Shown: piece after piece, positions 32,687 to 41,067 of the stretch
Layout of the letters: each line of letters begins with the position of its first letter
Numbering within the stretch: position 1 is the first letter of the stretch
Source of the DNA: JBEDUK01 sp963781595
GTDB lineage: Bacteria > Actinomycetota > UBA4738
DNA: 64,000 bases
Direction of reading: 5' to 3'
Assembly: GCA_963781595.1 (NCBI GenBank)
Contig: CAWAGG010000006.1
Location: 186,001 to 250,000, forward strand
Translations under genes and position numbers: made by a program
The notes under the pieces: model-generated
Seen by the model: only the letters and a program-made list of their open reading frames with translations
Database searches by the model: none
What the model was told of the DNA's origin: nothing

Positions 32687-33168
32687 CTACGCGGAGACGC
32701 TGATCATGGAGCCACAGGATCCCGGCGCGCCGATCTCGCTGGGGTCGGCCGTGCTCATGATCGAGCCGCCGCCGCCAGCCAGCATGTGCGGGATCGCGTG
32801 CTTGCAGCCCATGAGCTGGCCCTTCAGGTTGACCGCGACGATCCGGTCGAACAGCGCCATGTCGAGGGTGACGATGTCGGTGTCCAGTGCTTGGCAGAGG
32901 AGTCGGTCGCGTTGTTGTGCAACACGTCGAGGCCGCCGAACGACTCGACCGCCGTTTCGATCATGCGCACGACGCTCGATTCGTCCGAGACGTCGACGTC
33001 GGCGGCCACGGCGCCTTCGAACTCGCCGGCCACCCGCTCGGCCGTAGCTGCGTTGATATCTGCGACGACGACCGATGCACCTTCGCGCGCCATCACCCGC
33101 GCGGTAGCCTCGCCGATGCCGCTGCCGGCGCCCGTGACGATCGCGACCTTGCCCTCGAGACGTCCCAT
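32687..33168 (-). pseudogene. Broken short-chain dehydrogenase/reductase
   Basis: Minus strand: MGRLEGKVAIVTGAGSGIGEATARV gives an intact Rossmann glycine motif, VVVADIN and the HNNAT loop, then a frameshift (about 32885-32905) after which the next frame continues DTDIVTLDMALFDRIVAVNLKG and GGGGSIMSTADPSEIG. After that the SDR catalytic Tyr-x3-Lys is absent and the frame closes at TAG 32687-32689. It lacks the active site and has a frameshift, so it is a pseudogene. Confidence 0.8.
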
Positions 33169-33263
33169 CGGCCGATCGTACGCCTACGTTCAGGTCTTCC
33201 GGGCCCCCCCGCTTGGGACTGCCTCACCACGCTGGCTTCTGCTTCGAAACCCCTGCTTGAGAG

Positions 33264-33269
33264 TAGGGT
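33264..33269 (+). promoter_or_regulatory. -10 element, near-leaderless, hydrolase/cyclase gene
   Basis: TAGGGT ends 8 nt before the ATG at 33278, one base closer than the common 9-nt spacing. Confidence 0.4.
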
Positions 33270-33277
33270 CCCAGGCC

Positions 33278-34603
33278 ATGGATCGACCCATTCGCTACGC
33301 AAGCAACGGTGACGTACGCATCGCCTACCAGGTGGTCGGCGACGGTCCGATCGACCTCGTCTACACCGCCGGCATCTGGTCGAACCTCGACGTTATGTGG
33401 GAGGAGCCGCGGTGGGCTCGCTATCTCGACCGTCTCGCTTCGTTCTCCCGCTTGATCCTGTTCGACATGCGGGGCGTGGGTCTGTCCGACCGGGGGCCGG
33501 AGCCGCCCGTGGTTGAGGTACAGATGGACGACATCGGCGCCGTGATGGACGCGGCCGGCTCCCAAGCCGCAGCGGTCTTCGGGGGCGCCCGGGGCGCGGC
33601 ACCCGCGGTGCTGTTCGCCGCCTCCCACCCGGAGCGCACCCGGGCCTTGGTGCTGTACGCGCCGTCCGTGCGGACGCTCGAAGCGCCCGATTTCCCATGG
33701 GGCTTGACCGAGGAGCGCTGGCGCGCGTCCCACGAAGAGTTCGTAACGGACACGGGGACCGGGGATGATCTCGACCGACTCGCACCGGACGTCGCCGACG
33801 ACGACCGGTTCAGGCAGTGGTGGGCCCGGTTCGAGCGGCTCGTCGCTTCGAAGCAGCAGGTCCGCGAGCTTGCGGAGGTCCTCGGCCAGATCGACGTCCG
33901 CAGCGTCCTCCCGCTCATCCGGGTGCCCACGCTGATCCTCCAGCGCGCCGGTGATCTGGTCGTCGATGTGGAGCGGAGTCGGTACGCGGCGCGGAGCATC
34001 GCGGGGGCGAGGCTCGTCGAGGTCCCAGGGACCGACCACCTCCCGTTCCTCGGTGATCAAGGAGTCCTCGTCGACGAGATCCAGGAGTTCCTGACCGGCG
34101 TGCGCCCTGCGCCGGAGACCGACCGGATCCTCGCCACGGTCCTGTTCACCGACATCGTGGGGTCCACCGAACTCGCCGCACGCCTCGGGGACCGCCGGTG
34201 GAGCGAACTCCTCGTCGAGCATCATGGCGTCGTCCGCGAACAGCTCGAGCGCTTCAGGGGCATGGAGATCGATACCGCAGGCGACGGATCCATGGCCTCG
34301 TTCGACGGGCCCGCCCGAGCGATCCGGTGTGCCCGGGCCATCTCTGAGAGGGTGCGCGCGCTGGGTATCGAAGTCCGGGCCGGGGTGCACACCGGTGAGT
34401 GCCAGGTCGTCGGCGATGGGCTGGCCGGGATCGCGGTGCACATCGCCGCGCGGATCTGCGACCTGGCGGAGCCAGGCGAGGTGCTCACCTCGGGTACGGT
34501 TCACGACCTCGTGGCAGGCTCCGGTATCCCGTTCGAAGATCGAGGGACCCATGAGCTCAGGGGCGTGCCCGACCAGTGGCGGCTCTATCGGGTGGCCCGG
34601 TAG
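33278..34603 (+). CDS. Alpha/beta-hydrolase fused to class III nucleotide cyclase
   Basis: 441 residues. The N-terminal 275 residues form an alpha/beta-hydrolase (MDRPIRYASNGDVRIAYQVVGDGPIDLVYTAG, LFDMRGVGLSDRG, then VPTLILQRAGDLVV, GTDHLPFLG). The nucleophile elbow reads GGARGAA, without Ser, so this half is probably catalytically inactive or a binding module. The C-terminal 165 residues are a class III cyclase: VLFTDIVGSTELAARLGD (first metal Asp), DTAGDGSMASF (second Asp) and GIAVHIAARI, where the usual Asn is His. It should make a cyclic nucleotide (cAMP or relative), sensing through the N-terminal domain. Such fusions are frequent in actinomycetes. No receptor gene is adjacent. Confidence 0.92.
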   Translation: MDRPIRYASNGDVRIAYQVVGDGPIDLVYTAGIWSNLDVMWEEPRWARYLDRLASFSRLILFDMRGVGLSDRGPEPPVVEVQMDDIGAVMDAAGSQAAAVFGGARGAAPAVLFAASHPERTRALVLYAPSVRTLEAPDFPWGLTEERWRASHEEFVTDTGTGDDLDRLAPDVADDDRFRQWWARFERLVASKQQVRELAEVLGQIDVRSVLPLIRVPTLILQRAGDLVVDVERSRYAARSIAGARLVEVPGTDHLPFLGDQGVLVDEIQEFLTGVRPAPETDRILATVLFTDIVGSTELAARLGDRRWSELLVEHHGVVREQLERFRGMEIDTAGDGSMASFDGPARAIRCARAISERVRALGIEVRAGVHTGECQVVGDGLAGIAVHIAARICDLAEPGEVLTSGTVHDLVAGSGIPFEDRGTHELRGVPDQWRLYRVAR

Positions 34604-34713
34604 CCGGCTCGCTCGGAAATGGCTTGCGACCGGCCCGAACGGACCCTCTGCCGTTGTCAGTGGGCCAGAGTGGACACTACTTGAACCTACCCGCCGGTAG
34701 GGTCAGCCGGGCT

Positions 34714-34736
34714 CACACCAGGCAAGGACTGGTGTG
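34714..34736. repeat. Perfect 8-bp hairpin downstream of cyclase gene
   Basis: CACACCAG and CTGGTGTG arms with a 7-nt loop, in the 269-bp stretch between the cyclase and the antitoxin. No T tract follows. The rest of this stretch holds nothing recognisable apart from the mazE-like promoter at its end. Confidence 0.5.
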
Positions 34737-34857
34737 CAGCCATCGATGACCTCCACGTTCCGGCTGATCTGAAGGGACCTCGCAGGCGCAGCCTCGAGTC
34801 AGGAGCCGTACCGCTCGATCAGCGGGTACAGGGTGCCACCGTCGTATGCCACATCGG

Positions 34858-34863
34858 TAGTAT
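34858..34863 (+). promoter_or_regulatory. -10 element of the toxin-antitoxin operon
   Basis: TAGTAT ends exactly 9 nt before the antitoxin ATG, predicting a leaderless message. A second candidate, TATGGT, overlaps it. Confidence 0.5.
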
Positions 34864-34872
34864 GGTTGTGGC

Positions 34873-35109
34873 ATGGCGCGGACACGGATCAGCACAACGG
34901 TCGACGCCGAGTTGCTCGCGAGTGCGCGACAGGCGCACTCGGGTGTCGCCGATTCGGCGCTGATCGACGAGGCGCTCGCCGCGTTGATGGATCGCCGACG
35001 TGCAGCGGAGTTCGACGCGGCGTATGCCGCCTACGACGCGCACCCGCTCGACGAGGCCGACGAGTGGGGAGACCTCGCGTCGTTCCGTGCGGCCGCCGGC
35101 GCGTCGTGA
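34873..35109 (+). CDS. MazE/VapB-type antitoxin
   Basis: 78 residues. The N-terminal RISTTVDAELLASARQA matches a ribbon-helix-helix DNA-binding entry, and the acidic C-terminal part (DEADEWGDLASFRAA) is the kind of disordered toxin-wrapping tail seen in this class. The stop overlaps the toxin GTG (GTGA). Likely autorepressor of the operon. Confidence 0.8.
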   Translation: MARTRISTTVDAELLASARQAHSGVADSALIDEALAALMDRRRAAEFDAAYAAYDAHPLDEADEWGDLASFRAAAGAS

Positions 35110-35435
35110 CCGCACTTCCCACGCGCGGCGATGTCTGGTGGTGCGAGCTCCCAGAGATCGGGCGCCGGCCGGTGGTCGTGCTCTCTCGAGATGCGGCGAT
35201 CCCGCGTCTGCGGCGCGCGCTGATCGGGCCTTGCACGACCACGATACGCGGGATCCCCACTGAGGTCCTCCTCGAGCCTCGGGACGACCCGATCCCACTC
35301 GTCTCGGTCGTCAATCTCGATTCGGTCGAGAGCGTTTCGGTCGGCACGCTGGTCGAGCGCCTCGGCCGGCTCAGCGACGACCGCATGCGTCAGATCTGCG
35401 AAGCGCTCGAGATCGCGGTCGACTGCCGCGGCTGA
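35106..35435 (+). CDS. MazF/PemK-type endoribonuclease toxin
   Basis: 109 residues from GTG at 35106. Family marks: RGDVWWCELPEIGRRPVVVLSRD at the N-terminus, LIGPCTTTIRGIPTEVLL and LVSVVNLDSVESV. MazF toxins cut mRNA or tRNA at specific short sequences. The catalytic Arg near RGIP and the Thr in TTT are consistent with the family, but cleavage specificity cannot be read. Coupled to the antitoxin upstream. Confidence 0.88.
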   Translation: MTALPTRGDVWWCELPEIGRRPVVVLSRDAAIPRLRRALIGPCTTTIRGIPTEVLLEPRDDPIPLVSVVNLDSVESVSVGTLVERLGRLSDDRMRQICEALEIAVDCRG

Positions 35436-35583
35436 CGAACGCGAAGGCGTCCTTCCCATTGGCCCGACCCGACCGGCTCGAACCGCATCAGCCGACGTCG
35501 GCGATCAGCCGGCGGGATGCAACACATCTCCGGCCGAACGCTCGCGTCAAAGAGAGACTTTCGGCTTGGGCGAGCCAAAGGAC

Positions 35584-35622
35584 TTGGCAAACGGGGAGTA
35601 CGCGGCGTAGTATACCAGGTAT
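35584..35622 (+). promoter_or_regulatory. padR promoter with palindromic operator
   Basis: TTGGCA (35584-35589), an 18-bp spacer and TAGTAT (35608-35613). A perfect 11-bp palindrome, ATACCAGGTAT (35612-35622), overlaps the -10 and start site, a natural operator for autorepression by the PadR protein encoded next. Confidence 0.65.
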
Positions 35623-35643
35623 GTCACTGAGTTTGGTCAAAGC

Positions 35644-36225
35644 ATGAGCGTCCGGCATGCGCTTCTGGCCCTGTTGAGCGAAGGCCCGAAATATGGGCTG
35701 CAGCTCCGGCAGGAGTTCGAGGTGCGAACCGGTGAAGTCTGGCCGTTGAACGTAGGGCAGGTGTACACGACGCTGCAGCGCCTCGAGCGCGACGGATTGG
35801 TCGTGTCGGACGGAACCAGCGACGACGGCCCGCAGAAGGCGTTCCGGATCACGCCGGAGGGCGCGGAGGAGCTCGCTGGGTGGCTTCGGACCCCGCCCGA
35901 CCTGTCGTCGCCGCCCCGTGACGAACTGGTGATCAAGGTGTTGATCGCTCTTCGGGTGCCGGGCATCGACGTGCACGAGGTCGTGCAGTCACATCGGCGG
36001 TATCTGGTGGAGCTGATGCAGGAGTGGACGCGACTCAAAGAGTACGCGGCCGATCGCGATCTGGGGTTCGCCCTGGTCGTGGACGCCGAGCTGTTCCGGC
36101 TGGAGGCGGTGATCCGGTGGCTGGACGCGGCCGACGGCCGTATCAAGAGGGCGGCGATCGACTCGCCGGCGATCGTCACCTCCGGCCTGCCCAAACTTCC
36201 GAAGAAGGCGGGGGCGCTCCGATGA
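35644..36225 (+). CDS. PadR-family transcriptional regulator
   Basis: 193 residues. N-terminal winged helix: VRHALLALLSEGPKYGLQLRQEFE, GQVYTTLQRLERDGLVVS, FRITPEGAEELAGWL (about 1-90). A helical C-terminal dimerisation part (about 105-180) follows. Its stop overlaps the ATG of the ABC ATPase (ATGA), so regulator and exporter form an operon, a common arrangement for drug- or peptide-responsive PadR systems. Likely represses itself through the palindrome at 35612. Confidence 0.93.
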   Translation: MSVRHALLALLSEGPKYGLQLRQEFEVRTGEVWPLNVGQVYTTLQRLERDGLVVSDGTSDDGPQKAFRITPEGAEELAGWLRTPPDLSSPPRDELVIKVLIALRVPGIDVHEVVQSHRRYLVELMQEWTRLKEYAADRDLGFALVVDAELFRLEAVIRWLDAADGRIKRAAIDSPAIVTSGLPKLPKKAGALR

Positions 36226-36944
36226 CCATGCTGGAGCTGCGGGATGTGTCGAAGGTGTACGGCGAGGGGCCGACCGAGGTCGACGCGCTCCGCGATGTGT
36301 CGCTGGCGGTCGACGCCAGCGAGTTGGTTGCGGTGATGGGACCGAGCGGGTCGGGAAAGAGCACCCTCCTGACCATCGCCGGGAGCCTCGAGCAGCCGAC
36401 GCGCGGCGACGTGCTCGTCGGTGGAGCCGCACTGTCCGGGATGTCGCGCGATGACCGGGCGCGGCTACGCCGAAGGTCGATCGGCTACGTGTTCCAGGAC
36501 TTCAATCTGCTCGCGGGGCTCACCGCGGCGGAGAACGTGTCCCTGCCGCTGGAGCTCGACGGGACGCACGCCAAGGCGGCGCGCGCCGCGGCGACCGCGG
36601 CACTGGAGGAGCTCGGTCTCGGCGAACGTGCATCGCGCTATCCCGACGAGCTGTCGGGCGGCGAGCGCCAGCGGGTAGCGATCGCCCGAGCGGTGGTGGG
36701 CGACCGTCACCTGCTGCTGGCCGACGAGCCGTCAGGGGCGTTGGACTCGGCCAACGGGGAGGCGGTGATGCGCCTCATCCGGGCGGCGTGCCGACGAGGA
36801 GTGGCCGGGGTCGTGGTGACCCACGACGCTCAACTGGCCTCCTGGGCGGACCGGGTGATCTTCCTGCGCGACGGCCGAGTCGTCGATCAGACCGCGCCTC
36901 CGCCCGGCGCTGAATCACTGCTGGCACCCAGCCAGAACCGATGA
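36222..36944 (+). CDS. ABC transporter ATP-binding protein (MacB/LolD type)
   Basis: 240 residues. Walker A GPSGSGKST near residue 43, Q-loop FQDFNLLAGLTAAENV, signature LSGGERQR, Walker B LLLADEPSGALD and the switch His in VVTHDAQLA are all present. The closing RVIFLRDGRVVD is typical. Paired with the FtsX-like permease downstream (ATGA overlap), it powers export or mechanical membrane signalling. Confidence 0.96.
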   Translation: MTMLELRDVSKVYGEGPTEVDALRDVSLAVDASELVAVMGPSGSGKSTLLTIAGSLEQPTRGDVLVGGAALSGMSRDDRARLRRRSIGYVFQDFNLLAGLTAAENVSLPLELDGTHAKAARAAATAALEELGLGERASRYPDELSGGERQRVAIARAVVGDRHLLLADEPSGALDSANGEAVMRLIRAACRRGVAGVVVTHDAQLASWADRVIFLRDGRVVDQTAPPPGAESLLAPSQNR

Positions 36945-39481
36945 GCGCCGCGGTTCGGGAACGGGCCGCCGCACCGGCGGCGTTGGACGAAGGCGGCGGC
37001 CCTGCGCGCAGGGCGATGGCCCGCTGGGCATGGCGGCTGTTCCGCCGCGAATGGCGTCGACAGGCGCTCGTCCTGGCACTGCTCATCGTGGCCATCGCCG
37101 CCACCACCGTCGGGCTGGGGGTGGCGTCCAACGCCTCCAACCTGAAGGCCGATCCGACGTTCGGGACGGCCAACACCATCATCACCCTCGCCGGCTCCGA
37201 TCCCAGCCTTGCGGCGGACATCGCGGCGACCCGGCATCGGTTCGGCACCGTGGAGGTCATCGCCCACCGGCCCATCCCGATCCCAGGGTCGGTGTCGACA
37301 ATCGACCTGCGGGCTGAGAACCCCAACGGGCCCTTCGGCCACGTGACGGTGCGCCTCGACGCGGGCCGTTACCCGACCGGTCCAGGACAGGTGGCGGTGA
37401 CCAGCGAGGTGGCGACGGACTTCGGCCTGCGCGTCGGGAGCCCGTGGAAGGAGAGCGACGGGACGCTGCGCGTCGTCGGCATGGTCGAGAACCCGCTCAA
37501 CCTGCTCGACCGGTTCGCCCTCGTCGGCCCCGGGCAGGTCAGCCGGCCAACCACCGTCTCGATCCTGCTCAGCGCCAGCCGTCAGAGCCTTCAGTCGTTC
37601 AGGCTCCCCAGCGGCATGGGCGCACCCATCACGAGCCGCTCCGCGGCCTCCAGGGTCCGTGTGGAAGCGCTCGTGCTCGTCTTGAGCACGCTGAGCCTGC
37701 TCTTCGTCGGCCTGTTGGCAGTGGCCGGATTCACGGTCATGGCTCAGCGGCGCCTCCGAGCCCTCGGCATGCTCGGCTCCATCGGCGCCACGGATCGCCA
37801 CATCCGACTGGTGATGTTGGCCAACGGCGCAACCGTGGGTGCCACCGCCGCGATCGTCGGCACCATCGTCGGACTGGCGGGATGGTTCGCGTTCGTGCCG
37901 ACGCTGCGCAAGATCTCCGAACACCGGGTCGACTCCTTCGCCCTGCCCTGGTGGGCCATCGCGGCCGCCATGGTCCTCACGTTCGCAACAGCGGTCACTG
38001 CGGCCTGGTGGCCGGCGCGTGCCGCAGCCCGGGTATCCATCGTGGCCGCCCTGTCGGGACGCCCGCCCCGACCGCAGCCGGCCCATCGCTTCGCCGCCCT
38101 GGGCGGCGTCCTGCTCGCCGGCGGCATCGTCCTGCTCGCCTTCGCCGATCAGCGCCGGCCCGTCTTCATCATCGGCGGGACGATCACCACCGCGCTCGGC
38201 CTGCTGTTCCTGGCCCCGCTGGCGATCCAGGGCCTTGCCCTGGTCGGCGGGCGCTCGAGCATCTCGGTACGGCTGGCCCTGCGCGACCTAGGCAGGTACC
38301 AGGCCCGCTCCGGGGCAGCCCTGGGCGCCGTTACCCTCGCAATCGCCATCGCCGCCACGATCGCCATCAGCGCATCCGCCGCCCAGACTCCCTCCGTCGC
38401 CGGGAACCTCCCCGTCGATCAACTCGTGCTGTACCTCGTCCCGGGCGGTGACGGCTCCCAGGGGGTGCCCTCGCTGAGCGCGATCCATCAAAAGGAGGTG
38501 ACCGGGGACGTCGACCGGCTGGCCGCGGCCATCCATGCCAGCTGGGTCCTGCCCCTCGATGAGGCGTACGACCCGCGGAGCCCCGCACTCCCGCCCCAAC
38601 CGGGACCAACGGGCGGGGAGAGCATCCAACCTGGGCCGACGGGCGACGAGAGCGGCCTGTATCCGACTCCCTCGCTGGCCAAGGTGACCAGGATGTCGCG
38701 GGGAGAGCAGGTGTCCTTGGTCGTTGGCAACCTCTACGTCGCCACACCAGCCGTGCTCGCCCACTACGGTGTCCCTGCCACCGAGGTGGCTCCGACGAGT
38801 GACGTCATCTCCTCTCGAAGTGACCTCACCGGCCTCCAGATCTTCTACCCGGGCGACCGAAGGGGTCCGTCGGGGATCACCGACCCGAGGATCCAGGACG
38901 TCAACCACCTGCCCACCTACACCTCCGACCCGGGGACGCTCATCACCACCAAGGCCTTGCGGACGCTCCGTCTCCAGCCCATCCCGGCCGCCTGGCTCAT
39001 CCAAACTCGCAACCCGCTGACCACCACTGAGATCCAGACCGCTCAGAAGGCGGGTGCCAGCGCCGGCCTCTACGTCGAAACCCGAAACCTGCAGGCTTCA
39101 TTGGCGCCGCTGCGGGGCTGGGCAACGGCGGCGGGCATCCTCCTCGCGCTCGGCGTGTTGGCCATGACCGTCGGCTTGATCCGCAGCGAGGCCGCGAACG
39201 ACCTCCGGACGCTGGCCGCCACCGGGGCCAGCAGCACCACACGCCGCACCCTCACTGGAGCGACCGCCGGTGCGCTTGCCCTGCTCGGAGCGATCCTCGG
39301 TACCGCCGGCGCATATGCCGCCCTCCTCGCTTGGCACCGTAGCGACCTCGGCCCCCTCGCTCGCGTTCCGGTCGTCAACCTCGTCGTCATCCTCGTGGGA
39401 CTACCACTGCTAGCCACCATGGCCGGATGGCTGCTCGCGGGTGGCGAACCCCCGGTGATCGCAAGACGACCCCTTGAATGA
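36941..39481 (+). CDS. FtsX-like ABC permease, duplicated
   Basis: 846 residues with about ten membrane helices in two FtsX-like units: a first helix near 35-60 (LVLALLIVAIAATTVGLGVAS), an extracytoplasmic domain, three helices near 240-330 (TLSLLFVGLLAVAGFTVMAQRRLRALGMLGSIGATDRHIR), more helices near 375-480, a second large extracytoplasmic domain (about 485-715), and a final three-helix bundle. The second outer domain contains a repeated PGPTGGES/PGPTGDES segment near 548-566. ABC exporters of this build move peptides, lipids or drugs, or act in cell-wall signalling. Third gene of the PadR operon. Confidence 0.9.
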   Translation: MSAAVRERAAAPAALDEGGGPARRAMARWAWRLFRREWRRQALVLALLIVAIAATTVGLGVASNASNLKADPTFGTANTIITLAGSDPSLAADIAATRHRFGTVEVIAHRPIPIPGSVSTIDLRAENPNGPFGHVTVRLDAGRYPTGPGQVAVTSEVATDFGLRVGSPWKESDGTLRVVGMVENPLNLLDRFALVGPGQVSRPTTVSILLSASRQSLQSFRLPSGMGAPITSRSAASRVRVEALVLVLSTLSLLFVGLLAVAGFTVMAQRRLRALGMLGSIGATDRHIRLVMLANGATVGATAAIVGTIVGLAGWFAFVPTLRKISEHRVDSFALPWWAIAAAMVLTFATAVTAAWWPARAAARVSIVAALSGRPPRPQPAHRFAALGGVLLAGGIVLLAFADQRRPVFIIGGTITTALGLLFLAPLAIQGLALVGGRSSISVRLALRDLGRYQARSGAALGAVTLAIAIAATIAISASAAQTPSVAGNLPVDQLVLYLVPGGDGSQGVPSLSAIHQKEVTGDVDRLAAAIHASWVLPLDEAYDPRSPALPPQPGPTGGESIQPGPTGDESGLYPTPSLAKVTRMSRGEQVSLVVGNLYVATPAVLAHYGVPATEVAPTSDVISSRSDLTGLQIFYPGDRRGPSGITDPRIQDVNHLPTYTSDPGTLITTKALRTLRLQPIPAAWLIQTRNPLTTTEIQTAQKAGASAGLYVETRNLQASLAPLRGWATAAGILLALGVLAMTVGLIRSEAANDLRTLAATGASSTTRRTLTGATAGALALLGAILGTAGAYAALLAWHRSDLGPLARVPVVNLVVILVGLPLLATMAGWLLAGGEPPVIARRPLE

Positions 39482-39602
39482 GCGCTCAGGGCGCCGAGAC
39501 CTCCTGTTCCGTGCCAAGAGGGGAGGGCAAAGCGGACAGCGACCGGATTCTCGACATGTCCCCCTACCTGCCGAAATGGCTTGATAACGCCAAAGGCGTC
39601 AG

Positions 39603-39686
<84 letters not shown>

Positions 39687-39768
39687 GAGCGAACGGCCTT
39701 CGATGCTAACAGCCGCCTGCTACGGAACCTCCACGCGCCGTCCTCCGGGTAGCCCTGAGCGACCGGGG

Positions 39769-39774
39769 TAGGAT
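39769..39774 (+). promoter_or_regulatory. Candidate -10 element of the fhaA operon
   Basis: TAGGAT lies 45 nt before the fhaA ATG, in the 133-bp gap between tRNA-Leu and fhaA. The -35 is poor, so this is tentative. Confidence 0.35.
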
Positions 39775-39819
39775 GGCTGGAGTCCGCGGGGTTTCTACCT
39801 GCGGGAACCGACCTCACCC

Positions 39820-40584
39820 ATGGGCATCCTGAGCGATTTCGAGCGCCGTCTGGAGAGCGCAATCGAGGGCATCTTCTCGAAGGCGTTCCGCGGCGGCGTG
39901 CAGCCCGTCGAGCTCGCCCGCCGGATCCTCAAGGAGATGGAAGCCGGCCGAACCGTCGGCGTCCGCCAGACGTGGGTGCCGAACCTGTTCGTGTTCTCCC
40001 TCGCGCGGGCCGACCTCGAGCGGTTCGCGCACACCGAGAAGGCGCTGCGCAAGGAGCTGGAGCAGGTGGTCCGGGATGGAGCCTCGTCGCGAGGCTGGGC
40101 GCTGGTCGGGCCGCCCCAGGTCGACCTCGACGCTGACGAGACGCTCCGGGAGGGCCGGTTCCGCTGCCAGGCGCTCCTGATCGAAGGCCCCGACACGGAG
40201 GGCGAGGCAGCCGTCGCGGCGGCGGAGGCGGCGCTGGCCGCGCAGGAGGCCGCGGCCGCAGAAGCCCACGCGCCCGCGCCTGACCGGATCGAGCTACCCC
40301 CCGAGCTGCTGACGATCGCGGGACCCTCGCCCGGCAAGGTGTTCGTCCTCGACAAGGACCGAACCTCCCTGGGGCGCCTGCCCGACTCGGACGTGCTGCT
40401 CTCCGACCCCGGGGCCAGCCGGCGCCACGCGGAGATCCGTCGCCAGAACGGCGAATGGATGATCGCCGACCTCGGTTCGACCAACGGGACGATGGTCAAC
40501 GAGCTGACGATCGGCGAACGTCCTCTGCAGAACGGCGACCGCATCACGATCGGGCGCACGGTGCTCGAGTTCCGGAGACGCTGA
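39820..40584 (+). CDS. fhaA: FhaA-like protein (DUF3662 plus FHA domain)
   Basis: 254 residues. The N-terminal DUF3662 domain (MGILSDFERRLESAIEGIFSKAFRGG ... QPVELARRILKEME, about 1-125, read in parts) is followed by an Ala/Glu-rich linker (about 130-150) and a C-terminal FHA domain (about 175-250) with GRLPDSDVLL, GASRRHAEI, DLGSTNGTMVN and GDRITIG. The FHA binds phosphothreonine, typically on MviN or on the kinase of this cluster, to restrain peptidoglycan synthesis. First gene of the growth cluster, six bp before fhaB. Confidence 0.93.
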   Translation: MGILSDFERRLESAIEGIFSKAFRGGVQPVELARRILKEMEAGRTVGVRQTWVPNLFVFSLARADLERFAHTEKALRKELEQVVRDGASSRGWALVGPPQVDLDADETLREGRFRCQALLIEGPDTEGEAAVAAAEAALAAQEAAAAEAHAPAPDRIELPPELLTIAGPSPGKVFVLDKDRTSLGRLPDSDVLLSDPGASRRHAEIRRQNGEWMIADLGSTNGTMVNELTIGERPLQNGDRITIGRTVLEFRRR

Positions 40585-40590
40585 GGCTCG

Positions 40591-41067
40591 GTGCCGGCCA
40601 TCGTCCTGACCGTCCTGAAGCTGGTCTTCCTCGCGCTGCTCTACCTGTTCGTCTACCGCGTCGCGAAGGCCGTCGTCGTCGACCTGCGCGCCCCGCGCCG
40701 TGCCCCCGTGCCGGACGCGACCGGGGTCCCGCCGGTCGTCGCGCCGGCCGCCGCGCCGGTCCGCCGCAAGGGCAAGGCCCCCGGACAGATCGTCGTGCTG
40801 GACGAGAAGGGCAAGAAGTCGAAGGCGATCAAGCTCCTGGGGACCGTCCAGATCGGCCGCGCCGACGCGTGCCACCTGAAGCTGCCGGACACCTATGTGT
40901 CGCAGTTCCATGCGCGGATCTTCCCGCAGGACGGCTCGTGGTTCGTCGAGGACCTGGGTTCGACGAACGGCACGTTCCTGAACCAGCGGAAGGTCGCGGC
41001 GCCCTCCGAGGTGCGGGCCGGCGACCGTGTCCGTGTGGGCAAGACGACGCTGGAGCTCAAGGGATGA
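40591..41067 (+). CDS. fhaB: FhaB-like FHA-domain membrane protein
   Basis: 158 residues from GTG. One membrane helix at the N-terminus (about 5-27, VLKLVFLALLYLFVYRVAK), a basic/Pro linker, then an FHA domain (about 80-150): IGRADACHLKLPD, YVSQFHARIF, DLGSTNGTFLNQ, GDRVRVGKTTLEL. In actinomycetes the FhaB (FipA) FHA reads kinase phosphorylation at the division site. Stop overlaps pstP ATG (ATGA). Confidence 0.92.
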   Translation: MPAIVLTVLKLVFLALLYLFVYRVAKAVVVDLRAPRRAPVPDATGVPPVVAPAAAPVRRKGKAPGQIVVLDEKGKKSKAIKLLGTVQIGRADACHLKLPDTYVSQFHARIFPQDGSWFVEDLGSTNGTFLNQRKVAAPSEVRAGDRVRVGKTTLELKG

